NCBI GenBank assembly: GCA_910578975.1
Contig: CAJTRZ010000006.1
Span: 58,613 to 122,612 of the forward strand
DNA from: an uncultured Eubacterium sp.
GTDB taxonomy: Bacteria > Bacillota > Clostridia > Lachnospirales > Lachnospiraceae
Direction of reading: 5' to 3'
DNA length: 64,000 nt
Of the stretch, positions 46,040 through 55,368 are shown in pieces (positions within the stretch are counted from its first letter, which is position 1; each line of letters begins with the position of its first letter). The position numbers and the translations under genes were made by a program. Under the pieces are notes generated by a model. It was given only the letters and a program-made list of their open reading frames with translations, had not been told where the DNA came from and did no database searches.

Positions 46040-46642
46040 TTATTTTTTTACTGCTTTTACGAATCCGTCTATCTTTGCTCCATCCTTGCCTTTACAATTA
46101 TCACATTCTACTCCAGATGATACATCCACACCATCCGGCTTGACAAACTGAACTGCCTCTGCTACATTTTCAGAATTTAATCCTCCTGCCAGCAAAAATA
46201 ATTTGTTATCTCGTGGAATATCTTTTAGTAAGCTCCAGTCAAAAGTCTTTCCACTGCCATAATCTGCTGCATCAAATACATACCCTGCAATTCCATCCTG
46301 TTTATGATACTCTTCAAATTTATTCAAATCATTAACATTAAATGCTTTTAAAACCGGAATGCAAATCTTATCAAAAAGACCTTCTGGTATATCACTGTGT
46401 ATCTGCACAAAGTCAAAACCCGTCTTCTGTATTTCAAGAACCTGCTCCACAGTAGGTGAAACAACAACCGCTACTGTTTTCACCTGATAATCTAATGCTT
46501 CCATGATACTTTTTGCCTGTTCTAAATTTATATTTCTCTTGCTCTTGGGAAAGAACAATACCATACCCGCAAAGTCAACATAATTCCTATTTAAATACTC
46601 AGCTTCTTTCGGACTTGTCAACCCACATATTTTAACCTTCAT
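46040..46642 (-). CDS. trpF: Phosphoribosylanthranilate isomerase
   Basis: 200 residues: VKICGLTSPKEAEY with the catalytic Cys, GYVFDAADYGSGKTFDW with the catalytic Asp, FLLAGGLNSENV and VDVSSGVE (phosphate binding). It catalyses the third committed step of tryptophan synthesis. No other trp gene is near. The gene lies between the Bce module and TauE. Confidence 0.95.
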   Translation of the reverse strand: MKVKICGLTSPKEAEYLNRNYVDFAGMVLFFPKSKRNINLEQAKSIMEALDYQVKTVAVVVSPTVEQVLEIQKTGFDFVQIHSDIPEGLFDKICIPVLKAFNVNDLNKFEEYHKQDGIAGYVFDAADYGSGKTFDWSLLKDIPRDNKLFLLAGGLNSENVAEAVQFVKPDGVDVSSGVECDNCKGKDGAKIDGFVKAVKK

Positions 46643-46692
46643 TTAAACCATCTCCAATAATCTGTAATGATATACTTTAGATAATTATTTAT

Positions 46693-47460
46693 CTATTTCA
46701 TAATCAGCATAACTACTCCAAGAACCGATAAAACAATTCCTGTCACTCTATTCATCATTTTTGCACTGGCTTTATTTGCCCATCTCGCCCCAATTCTTGC
46801 CCAGATAAATGTAAATAAAATACATAATATTGTTATAGTAATATCTGGCATTCCACTAATTGCGAAATGAGAAACCGAACCAGTCAACGCAGTAAATGTC
46901 ATAATAAAAACACTCGTACCCACAGCCAACTTAAGCTCATATCCAAGCACACTGGTAAGTACTAATAACAACATCATACCTCCGCCTGCTCCAACAAATC
47001 CACAAATAAACCCAATTAGCACACCACAAAGTATCGACTGGATTATTTTCTGTTTTTCACTTTTTACATTCTGCTTTTCTCCCGTGTTCATTACGGGTTT
47101 AAAAATAAATTTTAACCCTACAAATAAGGTCATAACCTTTGAGAATCCACCCATTGTTCCGTTTGGTACGAGTGATGCTATATAACTGCCCACCAAAGTA
47201 AATACTAAAACAGAAATTAACATGACAATGCCATGTTTAACATCAATGTTTTTATTTTTTCCATAAGTGTATGCCGATACTGCTGATGCCAGCACATCAG
47301 ATGCTAATGCAATTCCAATTGCCTCAAAAGCCGGCACCCCCATAAATGTAATCAGCATTGGCGAAACGACTGCCGCTGCCGATAGTCCTGCCAGACCTGT
47401 TCCAAGACCTGCCCCCATACCTGCAAAAAAGCATACAATTATCATAATTAGTATATCCAA
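46693..47460 (-). CDS. TauE/SafE-family sulfite exporter-like permease
   Basis: 255 residues from TTG 47460, seven bases after AAGGAGG. Eight hydrophobic helices in two repeats (FFAGMGAGLGTGLAG and GFICGFVGAGGGMMLLL). The family exports sulfite, sulfoacetate or similar organic anions; the substrate here is unknown. It follows ktrA by 23 bases. Confidence 0.88.
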   Translation of the reverse strand: MDILIMIIVCFFAGMGAGLGTGLAGLSAAAVVSPMLITFMGVPAFEAIGIALASDVLASAVSAYTYGKNKNIDVKHGIVMLISVLVFTLVGSYIASLVPNGTMGGFSKVMTLFVGLKFIFKPVMNTGEKQNVKSEKQKIIQSILCGVLIGFICGFVGAGGGMMLLLVLTSVLGYELKLAVGTSVFIMTFTALTGSVSHFAISGMPDITITILCILFTFIWARIGARWANKASAKMMNRVTGIVLSVLGVVMLIMK

Positions 47461-47483
47461 AACACTCCTCCTTCGTAACCCAA

Positions 47484-48131
47484 TTAAATATGAAAACACT
47501 TCTGAATATCTTTGTTATGCCCTAAAACAAGTAATGTATCTCCCTCCTGAAATTTTGTTTCCGGAGTGACTTTCATATTAAACTCTCCATGGTTCTTAAT
47601 GGACAAAATATTAATATTGTGAAGTTTTCTGACATCAACTTGTTCAACTGTTTTTCCAATCCATTTCACTGGAAGCGCCACTTCAAATATAGAAAAATCT
47701 TTCCCCAACTCTATATAATCTAATATATTATCTGCCGTATACCGGAATGCCATCCATTTTGCCAGCTGTCTTTCCGGATAGACAACTTCATCTGCTCCAT
47801 TCCTTAACAAAAACTTGGCATGTACATCTCTTGCCGCTCTGGAAACTACCAGATTCGCTCCTAATTCCTTTAATAATGATGTAGTTTCAAGGGAATTTTG
47901 AAAGTCATCACCGATAGCAACAATGCAGACATCAAAATTTCCCACTCCTAAAGTTTTAAGAAATCCTTCATTTGTACAATCTCCAATCTGTGCATTTGTC
48001 ACATACGGTAATACAGCATTTACTCTATCTTCCCTCTTATCAATCGCCATGACCTGATGATTCAATTCATCCAAATTTTTAGCAATATGGCGCCCGAATC
48101 TTCCAAGACCTATTAATAAAACCGATTTCAT
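47484..48131 (-). CDS. ktrA: Potassium uptake regulator KtrA
   Basis: 215 residues. The RCK_N Rossmann motif is LIGLGRFGRHIAKNL; the RCK_C domain occupies about 135-215. The KtrA octamer gates KtrB in response to ATP/ADP; RCK_C domains of this family bind c-di-AMP in several Firmicutes. It follows ktrB by 38 bases. Confidence 0.93.
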   Translation of the reverse strand: MKSVLLIGLGRFGRHIAKNLDELNHQVMAIDKREDRVNAVLPYVTNAQIGDCTNEGFLKTLGVGNFDVCIVAIGDDFQNSLETTSLLKELGANLVVSRAARDVHAKFLLRNGADEVVYPERQLAKWMAFRYTADNILDYIELGKDFSIFEVALPVKWIGKTVEQVDVRKLHNINILSIKNHGEFNMKVTPETKFQEGDTLLVLGHNKDIQKCFHI

Positions 48132-48169
48132 TTCATATCCTCCTATTTAATCTATATACAGGGAATCGT

Positions 48170-49516
48170 CTATCCCACCATAATCTTTTCTTCTGGCAGC
48201 TTTGCCATACTTCCATTATTTCCTGAAACAGTAGCAAAAATAACTGTTAATCCTCCTACTCTTCCACAAAACATCAATATCATTAAAATAATCTTAGATG
48301 CAACTCCAAATCCCGGTGTTAAACCCAATGATAATCCAACTGTACCTATAGCTGATGCTGTCTCAAACATAACCCCTGTAATGGGCAGTCCTTCAATTGT
48401 ACTAATAGCAATCGCTGACAATAGAAATAGAAAGACATACATTAATAAAATTGTTGCCGCTCTGGCAATAATATCTGTTGATATCCTTCTCTTAAACAAT
48501 TGTGCCTGTTGTTTCTTACTAAAAACTGCAAAAGCCGCTGCAAAAATCACTGCAATAGTTGTCACTTTCATTCCTCCAGCTGTAGAGCCTGGTGCACCAC
48601 CTATTAACATCAACATAATCATAACCAGCTGACCTGCTCCGGTAAGTTTTGAAAAATCCACAGTATTAAATCCTGCTGTCCTTGGAGTGATAGATGTAAA
48701 GAATGATGCTATTACTTTATCTGATTGAGGCATATCCCTCCATTCTCCTCTGCTAAATTCACAGAAATAAAAATATGCTACAGAAATAATGATTAAAACT
48801 GCTGTCACAAATAATATTACTTTACTCTGCATGCTATACTTACTTAAATGAAGTTTATGCTCTTTAATATCTTCCCAGGTAATAAACCCTAGTCCTCCTA
48901 CAACAATTAGCACCATAAGTACAATATTTACTACAACTGATCCTGACATTGTTGTCATTGAAGAAAATGGTTCTTTTATTCCCATAAGATCAAATCCTGC
49001 ATTACAAAATGCTGATATCGAATGAAATAATGCATACCATAATCCTTTTAAGAAACCAAATTCTTTATAAAAAACCGGAAACAGGCAAAATGCTCCCAAC
49101 AATTCTATTATTACAATTGCTTTAAATATAAAACCGGTAAGTCTTACTATTCCTCCCATTTTCGGTGCAGAAATCGCTTCCTGCATTAATGTCCTTTGCC
49201 TTAAACTGATTTTTCTTCCAGACATCATTGTTAACAAAACTGCAATGGTAATAACCCCCATTCCTCCAATCTGTATTAAAAATAAAATTACGAACTGACC
49301 AAAACCTGACCAGTATGTGGCTGTATCCTGAACTACCAAACCTGTAACACAGGTTGCCGAAGTTGCTGTAAATAAAGCATCTATAAACGATGTCTGTTTT
49401 CCCATAGAGCTAGAAAATGGCAACATTAAAATTAGGCCTCCCAAAATTATTGTAAATAGGAAGCCTAAAAATATAAATTGTGAAGTAGATATATGTCTAT
49501 GTTTTTTATCTCTCAT
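48170..49516 (-). CDS. ktrB: K+ transport subunit KtrB
   Basis: 448 residues, four membrane-pore-membrane repeats. Filter regions include TATSATCVTGLVVQD and AFCNAGFDLMG. It imports K+, usually with Na+. It starts between trkH and ktrA in one operon. Confidence 0.92.
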   Translation of the reverse strand: MRDKKHRHISTSQFIFLGFLFTIILGGLILMLPFSSSMGKQTSFIDALFTATSATCVTGLVVQDTATYWSGFGQFVILFLIQIGGMGVITIAVLLTMMSGRKISLRQRTLMQEAISAPKMGGIVRLTGFIFKAIVIIELLGAFCLFPVFYKEFGFLKGLWYALFHSISAFCNAGFDLMGIKEPFSSMTTMSGSVVVNIVLMVLIVVGGLGFITWEDIKEHKLHLSKYSMQSKVILFVTAVLIIISVAYFYFCEFSRGEWRDMPQSDKVIASFFTSITPRTAGFNTVDFSKLTGAGQLVMIMLMLIGGAPGSTAGGMKVTTIAVIFAAAFAVFSKKQQAQLFKRRISTDIIARAATILLMYVFLFLLSAIAISTIEGLPITGVMFETASAIGTVGLSLGLTPGFGVASKIILMILMFCGRVGGLTVIFATVSGNNGSMAKLPEEKIMVG

Positions 49517-49532
49517 TCCTGCCTCTTTATAA

Positions 49533-50990
49533 CTATCTTTTACTTGTCCATGTATTCCTAGACAAAAGAATCAAAATCGGGAATATTTCCAAACGCCCTG
49601 CCAACATATCTATTATTAATATAAATTTAGAAAATGCACCAAATAAAGCATAACTGGATGTTGGTCCCACTAGTTCAAATCCCGGTCCTATATTATTAAA
49701 GCATGCTACAACTCCGGAAAAGTTTGTAACAATACTCTGCCCATCTAATGATATTAGTAAAAAACTAATAAATACAATCAAAATATATGCAGCAAAATAA
49801 CCGTTTACTCCTGAAACAATTCTTTCATCAACTACATTTCCACTGTTACGAATTACTTCTACTTTTCTTGGGTTCAGCGTCTGTCTGATATTTCTTCTCA
49901 CACTACGTATTAATATAAGCAGTCTTCCACATTTTAAACCACCACCTGTACTACCAGCGCAAGCACCAATCATCATTAGTATTAATAAGATTGCTTTTGA
50001 AAAGCCCGGCCACAAATCAAAATCCTCCGTGGCAAATCCCGTAGTTGTGATAATGCTTGATACAGTGAAAGCTGCATGATGAAATGCTTCTTTCACATTT
50101 CCAAAGAGACTGAAAATATTCGCTGTAATCATTGCAATACTCGCAAATACAATCCCTAAATATATTCTCAATTCTCCATCTTTAAACACAGCCTTAAACC
50201 GTTTTAAAAATAATAGATAGTAACAACTGAAGTTCACTCCGAATAGTAACATAAATATTGTACATACGCTCTGAAGATACGGACTATAACCAGCTATACT
50301 ATTATTTTTCACACCAAATCCACCGGTTCCTGCTGTACCAAAAGCAGTACAAAATGCCTCGAACACTGGCATTTTCCCAATAAGCAAAAATATAATATTC
50401 AAAATTGTAAGTCCAACATACAGAATATATAATATCTTCGCAGTATCGCGCATTCTTGGTGTTAGTTTCCCAACATTTGGTCCCGGACTTTCTGCTCTCA
50501 ATAAATGCATTGTAAATCGATTACTCCTGCCATCAGCAGGAACAATTGCCAAAAGAAATACTAAAACACCCATTCCTCCAAGCCAATGACTGAAACTTCT
50601 CCAATAAAGAAGTCCTCTTGACATAGCTTCAACATTTGTCAATATAGATGCTCCTGTTGTTGTAAATCCCGATACCATTTCAAATAATGCATCAATAAAT
50701 ACAGGTATCTCACCAGAAATATAAAATGGCAGACACCCCAATAAACTTAGAACAATCCAGCTTAAACCAACACACACTAACCCCTCTTTCGCAAAAAAAC
50801 GTTGTTTTGCTTTCTTACAGATAAAATAGAGGATAAATGCCAGAAACATTATAATAATTATTGCCCCTAAAAATCCAATGACTGCCGGCTTTTCATTATC
50901 ATATATACTAATTAATAATGCCGGTATCATAAAGATTGCTTCTATAAATAGAATCCGTGAAATAAATTTACCTATTACTTTGTAATTCAT
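49533..50990 (-). CDS. trkH: K+ transport subunit TrkH
   Basis: 485 residues, longer than KtrB by an N-terminal two-helix hairpin, the TrkH mark. Filter pieces FTTTGASIL, FGTAGTGGFGVKNN, TTTGFATED and NNIGPGFE. It pairs with the two-RCK TrkA gene upstream. Forty-five bases separate the two genes. Confidence 0.92.
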   Translation of the reverse strand: MNYKVIGKFISRILFIEAIFMIPALLISIYDNEKPAVIGFLGAIIIIMFLAFILYFICKKAKQRFFAKEGLVCVGLSWIVLSLLGCLPFYISGEIPVFIDALFEMVSGFTTTGASILTNVEAMSRGLLYWRSFSHWLGGMGVLVFLLAIVPADGRSNRFTMHLLRAESPGPNVGKLTPRMRDTAKILYILYVGLTILNIIFLLIGKMPVFEAFCTAFGTAGTGGFGVKNNSIAGYSPYLQSVCTIFMLLFGVNFSCYYLLFLKRFKAVFKDGELRIYLGIVFASIAMITANIFSLFGNVKEAFHHAAFTVSSIITTTGFATEDFDLWPGFSKAILLILMMIGACAGSTGGGLKCGRLLILIRSVRRNIRQTLNPRKVEVIRNSGNVVDERIVSGVNGYFAAYILIVFISFLLISLDGQSIVTNFSGVVACFNNIGPGFELVGPTSSYALFGAFSKFILIIDMLAGRLEIFPILILLSRNTWTSKR

Positions 50991-51035
50991 CGCCTTTAAC
51001 CTTTTGCCTCTTAACTATTCAATCATTAGTATTTA

Positions 51036-52394
51036 CTATTGAAATATATCATTTAATTGATGCAATGCCACATCTCCCTTTGAAACAACAATAACTGTAT
51101 CTCCGTTTTCAAAATAAGAATCACCATTTGGAATCTCTGTTTTTCCTTTATGGGTAATACACGCGATCAACATATTATTTTTTATTGAAATTTCTTTCAA
51201 TGGTTTACCACAGTATTTTGTTTTTTCATCTACCCGGAATTCTACTGCTTCAACTTGTCCATCTGCAATATTGTGTACTGAGATGGCTGCACCTGTCTGT
51301 GCTTCTAATGCTCTGACATACCCAACAATCGTATCACAGCATAAATCTTTAGGACAAACAATACTTCCCAAATGAAGACTATCCTGTATACTGCTTCGAT
51401 CTGTGTGTCCTACCTTGGTAATAACATGAGGAACACCACAGGTCTTTGCATACATAGAAATGATAATATTTAACTCATCCATCCCAGTCAAGGTAATCAA
51501 TGCATCACAATCTTCTATTCCCTGACTCTCTAAAAGTGTTCTTCTGCTTGCATCACCATGTATAATATCAACACTTGGCAATAATTCTGCTAGTCGTCTT
51601 GCTCTCTCTTCATTTTCTTCTATTATTTCTACAGAAATACCTGATTTTCTCAAAATCTTTGCGAGATAGTAACTTACTTTTCCACCACCACACAAAATAA
51701 CTCTTCTGACTTTATGTGTGATAAGTCCCATATTTTTCAACATAATTGTAAGATTATCTGATGGAGCAGTTACATAGATTCTATCTCCTTCTTTTAAAAC
51801 AAAATTTCCATCCGGAGTCTCTACCTGCCCATTTCTTCGAACTGCACAAACCAAAACCTGACATTTTACAATACTATATAAGTCATTCAGTGAAACATCT
51901 TTTAAAACACTATCCGCATCAATTCTTAATTCGACCAGCTCTACTCTTCCTTTTGCAAATGTATCTCTCTGCAAAAACACTGGATATTTTAATAATCGTT
52001 CAATTTCTACTGCTGTCTGTTTTTCCGGATTAACCGTCAAAGATAAACCAAATGCATCACGCATTTTATATATCTGTTCACTATATTCCGGATTTCGTAT
52101 TCTTGCTATAGTATGTAGATTCGGGTTCATTGTATGCGCAGTCATACAACACAATAAATTTATCTCATCTGCACTAGTTACAGCAATTAATAAATTTGCT
52201 CTTTCAACATCTGCTTCAGATAATACAGACATTAAGGTACAATTTCCATGAACTACCATAACGTCATATCTTTCCAGACTGGCATCCAATACTCTTGCAT
52301 TAGAATCTATTAATGTAATATCATAACCTTCCGCTGATAATTTTCTGGCAAGAGTTCCTCCTACTTTTCCGTCTCCGGCAATTATAATCTTCAT
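51036..52394 (-). CDS. trkA: K+ transport regulator TrkA
   Basis: 452 residues with two full RCK units: IIAGDGKVGGTLARKL at the start and VILCGGGKVSYYLAKIL near residue 228, each with an RCK_C lobe. It forms the gating ring under TrkH and binds NAD(H)/ATP. The duplicated form separates it from KtrA. Confidence 0.95.
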   Translation of the reverse strand: MKIIIAGDGKVGGTLARKLSAEGYDITLIDSNARVLDASLERYDVMVVHGNCTLMSVLSEADVERANLLIAVTSADEINLLCCMTAHTMNPNLHTIARIRNPEYSEQIYKMRDAFGLSLTVNPEKQTAVEIERLLKYPVFLQRDTFAKGRVELVELRIDADSVLKDVSLNDLYSIVKCQVLVCAVRRNGQVETPDGNFVLKEGDRIYVTAPSDNLTIMLKNMGLITHKVRRVILCGGGKVSYYLAKILRKSGISVEIIEENEERARRLAELLPSVDIIHGDASRRTLLESQGIEDCDALITLTGMDELNIIISMYAKTCGVPHVITKVGHTDRSSIQDSLHLGSIVCPKDLCCDTIVGYVRALEAQTGAAISVHNIADGQVEAVEFRVDEKTKYCGKPLKEISIKNNMLIACITHKGKTEIPNGDSYFENGDTVIVVSKGDVALHQLNDIFQ

Positions 52395-52442
52395 AACTTA
52401 CCTCCCAATAATGCTATTAAAGACCTTTTCATTATATCACTA

Positions 52443-53105
52443 TTATTTGCATTGACAATATCCTTTTATATAAGTCTTCACCTCGAATAAATCATCACAA
52501 ACCATTGTAGTCATTTTTTTATATTTTTCTTCAGGGTATTTCATATCCGGAACACATATTACTTTTATTCCCCCATTAAAGGCGGCCTGTATACCAGCCT
52601 CGGAATCCTCCAGTACCAATGCCTCATTCACTTTTACTCCTAATTTCTCACACCCCTTCAAAAACACTTCCGGATCAGGTTTTCCATTTTCCACCTCATC
52701 ACCACAAATAGAATCATCAAAAAACTCTGAAATTCCTGCTTTTTCTAATATCTTATCCACACGACTTCTTTCACTGGACGTTGCAACCATCAGTTTATAA
52801 TGATTTTCTTTTAAATAATGTAATAAATCAATTAATCCCTTCTTTATCGGTACTCCTTTTATTAATAACTGCTCATCCAGCATCTCATGAACCTGTTTTA
52901 CACAATCCTCATAGGGAAAGTCTTTTCCATATTGGTCTAACACTTTCTGTTTACATACCTTTATCGTCTGCCCAAGCAAAGTTTTATAAAATTCCTCTGT
53001 CATTTCCATATCTTTATCTTTTAAATATTTTCTAAAACATTCATAAGTAACTCTCTCACTATCAATCATCAAACCATCCATATCAAATATCACTGCCTGA
53101 ATCAT
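52443..53105 (-). CDS. HAD-family phosphatase (beta-phosphoglucomutase-like)
   Basis: 220 residues. FDMDGLMIDSE (nucleophile and acid Asp), VATSSERSRVDKIL, GKPDPEVFLKGCEKLG and VLEDSEAGIQAA are the four HAD motifs with a helical cap. Substrate unknown; sugar phosphates are common in this subgroup. ATG at 53105 with AGGAGG eight bases upstream. Confidence 0.9.
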   Translation of the reverse strand: MIQAVIFDMDGLMIDSERVTYECFRKYLKDKDMEMTEEFYKTLLGQTIKVCKQKVLDQYGKDFPYEDCVKQVHEMLDEQLLIKGVPIKKGLIDLLHYLKENHYKLMVATSSERSRVDKILEKAGISEFFDDSICGDEVENGKPDPEVFLKGCEKLGVKVNEALVLEDSEAGIQAAFNGGIKVICVPDMKYPEEKYKKMTTMVCDDLFEVKTYIKGYCQCK

Positions 53106-53134
53106 ATGTCCTCCTAATTTTTTATAAAAAATAA

Positions 53135-53167
53135 GTCTTTAATGCTATGTATTGTAACACTAAAGAC
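53135..53167 (-). terminator. Probable terminator after the orphan LytTR gene
   Basis: GTCTTTA (53135-53141) pairs with TAAAGAC (53161-53167); TTATTTTTTAT follows on the minus strand. Confidence 0.5.
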
Positions 53168-53224
53168 CTATTATTAACAATCACTTAATTTTTTAATAAT
53201 TTTCGTATTAAATATTTACGTGTT

Positions 53225-53962
53225 CTAGCATTGAGCCAAGCCTTCTTTAAAACCTTTTAAAATTCTTCTTCCAATTTTGACCTCTCCAAATCCCTTTTTC
53301 AGTTTTACCTGATTTATTTTATAATCAATAGACTCAATAAAATCAATATTAACAATAATACTTTTATTACACTTTAAAAACTTATTAGAATTTAATTCTA
53401 GCAATAATTGCCTGCTGAATTTGTATGGTGCATCAATACTCCCTCCATTAGCGCACTGTATACATGTTGATGTTGTCTTATTACTAATCATTACAATGTC
53501 TTTTATTTTTACCGGAAATACAATTCCATTAACTTTAAAACATACATATTCTTTTTCACATTTAGGCATGTTCATTTGAAGTGTTGTTACTATTGCTTCT
53601 TTTAACTTTTCTACATCATATGGTTTCTTAAAATACTCATAACAATGCAAATGTGCATATGCATGTAACTTTGGATCCTCTAAGCATGTTGTAAAGATTA
53701 TCGGTGTCATTTTATACTTCCCCATATTTCTAACCGATTCCGCAAAAGCCATCCCCGAAATATCTGCCTCTTTTGTAGAATCTAAAATAATATCAATTAT
53801 AAATAAATCAATAGCATACTCTACTGCATATTTGTATGCTTCTCCACTATTTTCTGCCTTAATAACTGTTATTCCCTCTATTTCTTTCAAAATAGAACAA
53901 ATTCGATTCATACTGTATTTATTATCTTCAACTACCAATATCTGTTTGTGTATCAACTGCAT
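53225..53962 (-). CDS. LytTR response regulator, orphan
   Basis: 245 residues from ATG 53962 (GGGGGA before it); this start aligns exactly with the paralogue at 60999. Receiver domain QILVVEDNKYSMNRI with phospho-Asp in FIIDIILD and a conserved PKLHAYAHLHCYEYFKKPYD block; the LytTR domain follows from about 145 (CNKSIIVNIDFIESIDY). AgrA-type DNA binding. No kinase gene follows, unlike the paralogue. A small HTH gene lies upstream. Confidence 0.9.
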   Translation of the reverse strand: MQLIHKQILVVEDNKYSMNRICSILKEIEGITVIKAENSGEAYKYAVEYAIDLFIIDIILDSTKEADISGMAFAESVRNMGKYKMTPIIFTTCLEDPKLHAYAHLHCYEYFKKPYDVEKLKEAIVTTLQMNMPKCEKEYVCFKVNGIVFPVKIKDIVMISNKTTSTCIQCANGGSIDAPYKFSRQLLLELNSNKFLKCNKSIIVNIDFIESIDYKINQVKLKKGFGEVKIGRRILKGFKEGLAQC

Positions 53963-54070
53963 TTTATCTTCCCCCATTCTTTATCTTTTGTAAACCTGTT
54001 GTAAAAATATTTAATTAATCTGCTCCTTTATAAGAACCATACACAAAAAAGTGAAAATCTTTCCACTCCT

Positions 54071-54451
54071 TTAACTCATCTTTTTATATACTTCAAGTAA
54101 AGAATTGATATAATTATCGTCTTCGTTTCCACATAATTTCAATATTATGTTCATAAATTCCTGAACTTTATAATTAGGAGCCAGACTATCGAAAAACACT
54201 TCAAATTCTTTGTTATCACTAACCTTTCCCCTTAATAAAAAATCCATTGTTACGTTAAACTCATCACATATTTTTATATAATTCTCTAATGATAATCTGT
54301 TTTTTCCCTTTTCTACATTTTGGTAAAAAGTAAGAGATTCCAAACCTATTTTCGCTGCCATCTTTTCTTGAGACAGCTTGTTTTTTGTTCTGATAGATTT
54401 AATTCTTGAACCAATTTGTCTGTCTAGTATTGTAATCTTCTTTTTCTCCAT
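54071..54451 (-). CDS. HTH (XRE-type) regulator, cassette 1
   Basis: 126 residues. An N-terminal XRE helix-turn-helix (SRIKSIRTKNKLSQEKMAAKIGLESLTFYQNVEKGKNRLS) and a helical C-terminal half. GGAG lies nine bases before the ATG. Same length and layout as the protein at 61019-61393, and like it placed just before a LytTR gene. Confidence 0.85.
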   Translation of the reverse strand: MEKKKITILDRQIGSRIKSIRTKNKLSQEKMAAKIGLESLTFYQNVEKGKNRLSLENYIKICDEFNVTMDFLLRGKVSDNKEFEVFFDSLAPNYKVQEFMNIILKLCGNEDDNYINSLLEVYKKMS

Positions 54452-54689
54452 AAAGTACGCTCCATATAATTATACTTAAATTCTATATTGTTTATGGCCG
54501 ATTATCTACGTACCTATGGAGTATATACCCATTCCCAAGGTGTTTAGTATTATATATAATTATATTTTATGTTAAAAAAAATCGATACTCCTTTGACTTT
54601 ACTTATGTAAAAATTCCTCAAGTGTATTCTTTGGAATCTTTGTTATAAATCGGATTTATCAGATGTATTATTTTTATGTATGATTATTA

Positions 54690-55217
54690 CTATTTATCAT
54701 TTCTAGTATGAGTTCCTCGCTGATTTCTCAAAAAAAACATTAATTCAATCTTTGACTTATGATAAGAGATAAATGTTTCATTCTCTATCATCTGCAAAAT
54801 TTCTTCTTTTGTTGCCCATTTCACACTCTGAACTTCATTTTGTTGTAATACCAATTTATCAATCTCCAAATCTCTAATAACTAAATAACAGTCATCAAAT
54901 CCCTCATCAAAATCAATTGTGAAAGCTGGTCTTTCATTATTTAAATTTATTTGATACCCTATCTCTTCAAATACTTCACGTTCTGCTGCCTCCACACTGC
55001 TCTCGCCCGCAATTACACTTCCCGCTGCTGTTACATCCCAAAGATTTGACCATAGTTTTTTATTTTTCTGTCTCTGTTGTATCAGCATTTTTCCTTTCGT
55101 ATCAAATATAGCTACATGTACTACAGTTCTGAAATATCCTTTCGGAACACACTCTCCCCTATTAATTGTCTTGCCTGTTCTAATCCTATCCTTTGTATAT
55201 AAATCCCACTGCTCCAT
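54690..55217 (-). CDS. Nudix hydrolase
   Basis: 175 residues from ATG 55217; an ATG 15 bases earlier overlaps its GAGAGG site. The Nudix box GSVIAGESSVEAAEREVFEEIGY is intact. The opening EQWDLYTKDR and the LWDVTAAG block are like YfcD/isopentenyl-diphosphate isomerase-like Nudix enzymes. Substrate unknown. It shares a palindromic divergent promoter with the Rpn gene. Confidence 0.9.
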   Translation of the reverse strand: MEQWDLYTKDRIRTGKTINRGECVPKGYFRTVVHVAIFDTKGKMLIQQRQKNKKLWSNLWDVTAAGSVIAGESSVEAAEREVFEEIGYQINLNNERPAFTIDFDEGFDDCYLVIRDLEIDKLVLQQNEVQSVKWATKEEILQMIENETFISYHKSKIELMFFLRNQRGTHTRNDK

Positions 55218-55262
55218 ATAAATTCCTCTCATTTACTTTTTATTATTTTGTATTTTATCATA

Positions 55263-55333
55263 AACATAGAGCAACATCAATTTAAAGTCAACATATATAT
55301 TATGTTGACTTTTCTCATTATATACATTATGAT
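55263..55333. promoter_or_regulatory. Divergent Nudix/rpn promoters around one palindrome
   Basis: AAAGTCAACATA (55284-55295) and TATGTTGACTTT (55301-55312) are exact inverted arms. Each arm holds a -35 (TTGACT). Rightward: 17 bases to TATGAT (55328-55333). Leftward: 17 bases to TATGTT (55263-55268). Confidence 0.75.
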
Positions 55334-55368
55334 ACATATATACATACAAAAAGAAAGGATAATATAAA

